Of a DNA stretch of 64,000 nt, positions 60,147 through 64,000 are shown one piece after another. The notes beneath the pieces were generated by a model that was not told the DNA's origin, made no database searches, and saw only the letters and a program-made list of their open reading frames with translations. The translations under genes were made by a program, and so were the position numbers. The DNA is from CAWIUB01 sp963839995. GTDB taxonomy: Bacteria > Actinomycetota > Actinomycetes > Mycobacteriales > Jatrophihabitantaceae. Where the stretch lies: the NCBI GenBank assembly GCA_963839995.1, contig CAWIXH010000002.1:62001-126000 (forward strand). The letters run 5' to 3'. The first letter of the stretch is position 1, and each line of letters opens with the position of its first letter.

Positions 60147-61969
60147 ATGGGTGCCGGTAACGAGCGTCGAGTCACGTCCAGCCGCGGCCGGGATGTGTTG
60201 CGGCATCCGGCGCTGAACAAGGGAACCGGGTTTCCACCGGAGAGCCTGTTGCGTAATCGGATCGCGATGATCAGTGAACTCGGAGTGAAGCTCCCAAGTC
60301 GCTTCTCCCGGCCGAACATCGCGGCTCCCCGAAAATGTGGCGGGCCCGAATCGGCGAGAACTGTGTTCCACGTCATCGATGGTCGAATATGCAACAGGCT
60401 CCGGAGGAGCGACGCGCGCTGGGTTTGACGGGACTCTTGCCGCCAGCTGTGCTGACGCTGGAGGAGCAGGCTCAGCGCAGCTATGGCCAGTATGTCAACC
60501 AGGCCGGGGACGTCGCCAAGGCAATGTTCTTGGCGAATCTGCAGAACCGCAACGAGGTTTTGTACTACCGGCTGCTGACGGACCACCTGACCGAGATGCT
60601 GCCGATCGTCTACACGCCGACGGTCGGTGAGGTGATCCAGCACTACAGCCGCGAGTTCCGCCGCCCAGGTGGGGTGTATCTGTCGATCGACGAGCCGGAG
60701 GCGATCGACGAAGCGTTGCACAACTTCGGGCTCGGCGCCGGCGAGGTCGACATCGTCGTTGTTACTGATGCCGAAGGCATCCTGGGCATCGGCGACTGGG
60801 GAGCGGGCGGGATCGGCATCGCGGTCGGGAAGCTCGCTCTGTACACGGCGGCGGCAGGGATCGATCCGGATCGAGTTATCCCGATCATGCTCGACGTCGG
60901 CACCGACAACGAGCAACTGTTGGCCGACCCGCTCTACATCGGCAACCGGCATCCGCGGGAACGCGGGGAACGGTACGACGCGTTCGTCGCCGCGGTCAGC
61001 AGGCAGTTCCCGAATGCGCTGCTGCATTGGGAGGATTTCGGCACCCACAACGCCCGGAGCATCCTGGAACGGCACCGCGGCACGGTGTGCACGTTCAACG
61101 ACGATATCCAGGGCACCGGCGCGGTGGCCTTGGCGGCGGTGCTTGGCGGGGTGCGTGCCAGCGGGATTCCGCTCGCCGAGCATCGGGTGGTGGTCTTCGG
61201 CGCGGGCACCGCCGGGGTAGGCATCGCTGACGAGATCTTGGCAGCAATGGTTCGCGATGGGATCGCCTGCGAGGAGGCGGTGAAACAGTTTTGGTGCCTC
61301 GGCTCGCAGGGTCTGCTCCTCGACAGGGATTCGCAGCTGCGCGACTTCCAGCGGCGCTACGCCCGGCCTGCGGCCGAGGTCGCCGACTGGGGTGGTACCA
61401 CCTTGCTCGATGTCGTCCGACACGTGCACCCGACGATCTTGGTGGGCACGTCCACCGTGCCTGGGGCATTCACCGCCGACGTGATCCGCGAGATGGCTGC
61501 CCATACCGACCGGCCGATCATCCTGGCCCTGTCCAACCCGACGTCGCTGTGTGAAGCGCGCCCAGAAGATCTCATCGCGTGGACCAACGGCCGTTCCCTG
61601 GTCGCCACCGGCAGCCCGTTCCCGCCGGTCACCCACGATCGGACGACCTACGTGATAGCCCAGGCCAACAACGCCCTGGTCTTTCCCGGCTTGGGTCTCG
61701 GCATTATCGCCAGCCGTGCCCGCCTGGTCACCGACACCATGATCGCCGCCGCGGCGCAAGCGATCGCCGACCTGGTCGACGTGTCCGCCCCCGGAGCACC
61801 CCTGTTGCCTCAGGTCGCTGACTTGCGCGCGGTCTCGCTGGCCGTTGCTGCACCAGTCGCGGCCGCGGCCCTCGCCGACGGCGTCGCGCGCGTCCAATCC
61901 GACGACTGGCATGCCGCCGCTCGCAACCTGGTCTGGGAGCCCCGCTACCGCCCACTCGCCGCCGGTTGA
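60147..61969 (+). pseudogene. Malic enzyme, long NAD-type, split by a 158-bp MITE-like insertion
   Basis: N-terminal codons from ATG 60147 read 'RGRDVLRHPALNKGTGFPPE', then the insertion, then 'EERRALGLTGLLPPAVLTLEEQAQRSYGQY'. The rest is full length: 'LPIVYTPTVGEVIQHYSREFRRPGGVYLS', 'VVTDAEGILGIGDWGAGGIGIAVGKLALYTA', 'VCTFNDDIQGTGAVALAAVLGGV', 'VVFGAGTAGVGIADEI', 'ILALSNPTSLCEARPEDLIAWTNGRSL'. Removing 164 bp (element plus duplicated CCGGAG) restores the frame. ATG 60389, inside the insertion, could start a 526-aa product lacking about 30 residues. NAD(P) malate decarboxylation is the native role. Confidence 0.88.
60243..60400. mobile_element. MITE-like 158-bp insertion
   Basis: The ends are inverted: AGCCTGTTGCGTAATC (60243-60258) and, on the other strand from 60400, AGCCTGTTGCATATTC (14/16). 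The target CCGGAG is duplicated (60237-60242, 60401-60406); drawn one base out, it would be CGGA with ends GAGCC. No ORF of recognisable coding sequence is inside. The empty site is '...GGTTTCCACCGGAGGAGCG...', which is in frame. It is a non-autonomous element that needs a transposase from elsewhere. Confidence 0.85.
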
Positions 61970-62009
61970 CAGACCTTGTGGTGGCAGTCCTTGCCGGGCG
62001 TTTGGCGAC

Positions 62010-62490
62010 TCACACCATGTCAACGACGACACCGTGGCGGCGGATTCGCAGCGGCCACTCCTCGTGCGGTTGCCCGTCCTCGAGCAGGTCGGTCCCTGTT
62101 AGCACGAACCCCGACTGGTCGCGCCGCACGGCGTCCGGCAGCCACTGCGTGCGCGGCCGCGCGCCGATCAGGACGAACAGAGCCGCGGCGTCCACGGTCT
62201 CGGCCGCACCGGAGCCCAGGTCGGTGAGGGTCAGGCGCTCCAAGCGGCCCGCTCCGGCCCCGCCGGTCACCGCGACCCTGCGGCGGACGGCGATGTTCGG
62301 GGCCGATTCGATCTCCCGGACGAGGTACTCGGACATGCTGTCCGCGAGCGAGCATCCTCGGACCAGCACGGTCACCCGCTCGGCGCACCTGGCGAGGTGA
62401 ACGGCGGCCTGCCCGGCGGAGTTGGCGCCGCCCACCACGAAGACCTCGCGGCCCTCCATGGCCTTGGCCTCCGAGGCAGCGGCGCCGTAC
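62010..62490 (-). pseudogene. Fragment of a thioredoxin-reductase-like FAD/NAD(P) oxidoreductase
   Basis: The frame reads 'LYGAAASEAKAMEGREVFVVGGANSAGQAAVHLARCAERVTVLVRGCSLADSMSEYLVREIE', the NADPH-binding fold (GGANSAGQAA), then 'VDAAALFVLIGARPRTQWLPDAVRRDQSGFVLTGTDL'. It matches the middle of TrxB-like proteins, often fused to regulatory domains. Both the FAD-binding N-terminus and the C-terminus ('...AVGDV...') are missing; the frame ends 'RIRRHGVVVDMV'. The N-terminal break is at about 62490 and joins the FtsX-like fragment. Confidence 0.78.
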
Positions 62491-63543
62491 AACCGCACGA
62501 ACGCCCGGCGCGCAGCTTCGATCATCACGCCGATCATGCTCGCCACCACCTTGGCGGCGACGATCCTGTTCACCCGGACCACAACCCAGCACGCCGCGAC
62601 GGCACAGCGGCGTGACGGAGTCCAGGCCGACGCCGTGATCATAGGGCGTGGAGAAGGCCTCCCGTCCGATGTGGTCGCGGCGGCCACCCGCGTGCCGGGT
62701 GTCACCGCCGTGACGGCCGAGATGCGTCGGACGGTCCGCATCGGCCAGGACGAGTACCAGGCCACGGCGGCGACGCCCGACGGCCTGCAGCAGACACTCG
62801 ATCTCGACGTGCGAGTCGGATCCACCGCGCACCTCGGTTCGGACGACATCGCGATCTCCCGGCTCGCCGCCGGCCAGCGCCGCGTCCACGTCGGCGAGCC
62901 CGTGCCGGTCATCCTGGGCGACGGCACGCAGCTGCAAATGACCGTGGCCGCCGTCTACGACCGCCGTCTGGGCTTCGGTGACGTTGTGCTGCCACTGGAC
63001 GTCCTCTCCCGACACGTCGACCAGCCGCTCGCCGACGATGCGCTGGTCCGCGGCGGCGGCACGGCGGCGCTGCGGCGCGCCCTCTCCGCCGACGCCGAAG
63101 TCCGGGTCCTCGACGCCCAACAGTTCCGGGCCGGCGTGACCCATCAGCAGGCCACGGTTGCCCGGATCGGTAATCTCGCGATGAGCCTCGTCGTCGCATT
63201 CGCGGCCATCGCCGTGGTGAATACGCTCGCGACGGCGACCGGGACCCGTGGCCGGGAGTTCGCCGCACTGCGGCTCGTTGGCGTCCAGCGCAGACAGATT
63301 CGCGTCATGGTCTACCTGGAGACTCTCGCTGCGGCGGTGGTCGCGTTGGCGCTGGGCGCCGGCGTCGCTATCGCGACCCTCACCGCCTTCGCCCGCGGGA
63401 TGGCCCCCGGGTATCCGCCGCACGCACCGCTGCCCACTGCGGCTCTGATCGGCGGTGCCGCCCTCCTGCTCGTGACGCTCGGCACCGCGCTTCCGGTCCG
63501 CGTCGCGCTGCGGGCCGACCCCACCGCGAACGCCGCGGAGTGA
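62491..63543 (+). pseudogene. C-terminal half of an FtsX-type ABC permease
   Basis: The frame starts abruptly in 'NRTNARRAASIITPIMLATTLAATILF', a membrane helix of an FtsX-like permease, continues with an extracytoplasmic domain and ends with 'LAMSLVVAFAAIAVVNTLATATGTRGREFAALRLVGVQRRQIRVMVYLETLAAAVVAL' and two more helices. The N-terminal half (FtsX domain 1) is missing. The join with the divergent reductase fragment is at about 62490; both genes lost their 5' parts there. An ATG at 62422 in the frame is inside the reductase fragment. Confidence 0.78.
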
Positions 63544-63933
63544 TCGACGGCATCCTGGCAAACGCTGTCACGGAAGGTCTTCCGGACTTCCACTGCGGGA
63601 ACTGAGCCGTGACAAGCTGTTTCACCAGCGCGGCGTGGATGCCAGCGCGGCCATCGATGTGCTGGTTCACAACATGCGAGATTTGTGCTGGCCATCCTGA
63701 GGCCGCGCAAAGCGATTTGCGGCGTCCCATCTGCTAGCGTGGCGACCCGCGCCGAGGCTCAGGAATCGGGTTCAGGCGTTCCAGACAACGTCCTTTGGTC
63801 CAGTGACCATCTCGCCCAGGTCGCAGTCGCGTGCTGGGACAGCGCACTGTCTCAACCCACACCGAGGATCTCGGCGTCGGTGCCGCGGTTGCAGTCGACG
63901 AAGTCGTTTCCGCCGACCACGTCACTCAGGGGG
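63544..63933. other. Mixed remnants, no intact gene
   Basis: Two possible fragments were seen. A minus-strand stretch at 63590-63661 reads 'HIDGRAGIHAALVKQLVTAQFPQW', like the start of aminoglycoside-phosphotransferase-type proteins. A minus-strand stretch near 63850-63925 reads 'VVGGNDFVDCNRGTDAEI', like calcium-binding or RTX-type repeat ends. Neither continues. The remainder shows nothing recognisable. Confidence 0.35.
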
Positions 63934-64000
63934 TCATGCGTCTGGGGTGTAGTGCTCCACGTTCTCCTGGGCAACGGTGAGGCCGCGCTCTTCGCGGGCT
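63934..64000 (-). CDS. C-terminal end of an unidentified gene continuing past the window
   Basis: The last 22 codons on the minus strand read 'AREERGLTVAQENVEHYTPDA' and then TGA at 63936-63934. The codon usage is good, but the family cannot be named from this tail. The rest lies outside the window. Confidence 0.3.
   Translation of the reverse strand, partial: AREERGLTVAQENVEHYTPDA

Noticed and set aside
59588..62032. An 814-codon open frame on the minus strand
   Set aside because: Only the last 88 codons (RelE) are real; the rest is antisense to the malic enzyme and has no family pattern.

Overview
The window is high-GC actinobacterial DNA. The evidence is a WhiB1-type iron-sulfur protein, a SigR/RsrA redox sigma/anti-sigma pair (the mycothiol-containing lineage), PdtaS, frequent GTG starts and codons with G or C in third position. 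The gene order aroA-rsgA / SRAP / sigR-rsrA-pdtaS / whiB1 / lipid kinase, and later dgt-dnaG-YtxH-like-tRNA-Asn, matches Mycobacterium. The nickel superoxide dismutase and the DUF6104 gene next to glyS recall Streptomyces and Frankia. A Frankiales- or Jatrophihabitans-like actinomycete is a reasonable guess, but the genus cannot be read from this sequence.

Left part (1-34,270) is a mostly intact core. It holds a QueA-like protein, a GT1 glycosyltransferase, HisN, a PLP aminotransferase, a MOSC protein, RsgA, AroA, SRAP, an RmlC-like epimerase, a YbaK-type deacylase, SigR-RsrA, PdtaS, WhiB1, a diacylglycerol-kinase-type lipid kinase, a membrane protein, a histidine phosphatase, divergent sodN/sodX, a malic enzyme, DUF6104, an oxidoreductase, GlyS, vapBC, DusB, YbjN, Dgt, an ABC exporter, DnaG and two small conserved genes. 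Two genes here are broken: a DUF222/HNH endonuclease with one frameshift, and a zinc-ribbon/trypsin-like protease broken first by an exact 11-bp tandem duplication. An IS sits exactly in a CTAG that forms the overlapping stop codons of two convergent core genes and leaves both stops intact.

The junction (34,275-39,140) carries an IS256-family element with an 8-bp target duplication. Its transposase is interrupted eight codons from the stop by an ISKra4-family element with a 9-bp target duplication. Then come tRNA-Asn(GTT), a terminator and a decayed tyrosine integrase pointing away from the tRNA. This looks like the edge of an old integrated island.

Right part (39,140-64,000) is accessory DNA in decay. 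It contains a frameshifted secreted FG-GAP/ricin-like protein behind a lipoprotein of the serine-hydrolase fold that lacks the SxxK motif, a large LuxR/MalT-type regulator with a small downstream gene, and an APC permease. A serine hydrolase is split by an IS630-like element. A PBP4-type carboxypeptidase precedes an orphan HipB with three identical-spacing palindromes upstream. An ISAs1 element with a 10-bp target duplication follows. A MarR-controlled cluster (SDR, amidohydrolase, acyl-CoA ligase, MaoC) resembles the Rhodococcus p-hydroxycinnamate (cou) genes; its SDR carries two compensating frameshifts and its amidohydrolase an internal deletion. The end holds a RelE/RelB pair, a second malic enzyme split by a 158-bp MITE-like insertion, and fused fragments of a thioredoxin-reductase-like gene and an FtsX-type permease. 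No single complete unknown defence system was recognised. The most informative novelties are the reconstructable transposition events, the palindrome-rich hipB and marR control regions, and the catalytically altered lipoprotein paired with a secreted adhesin-like gene.
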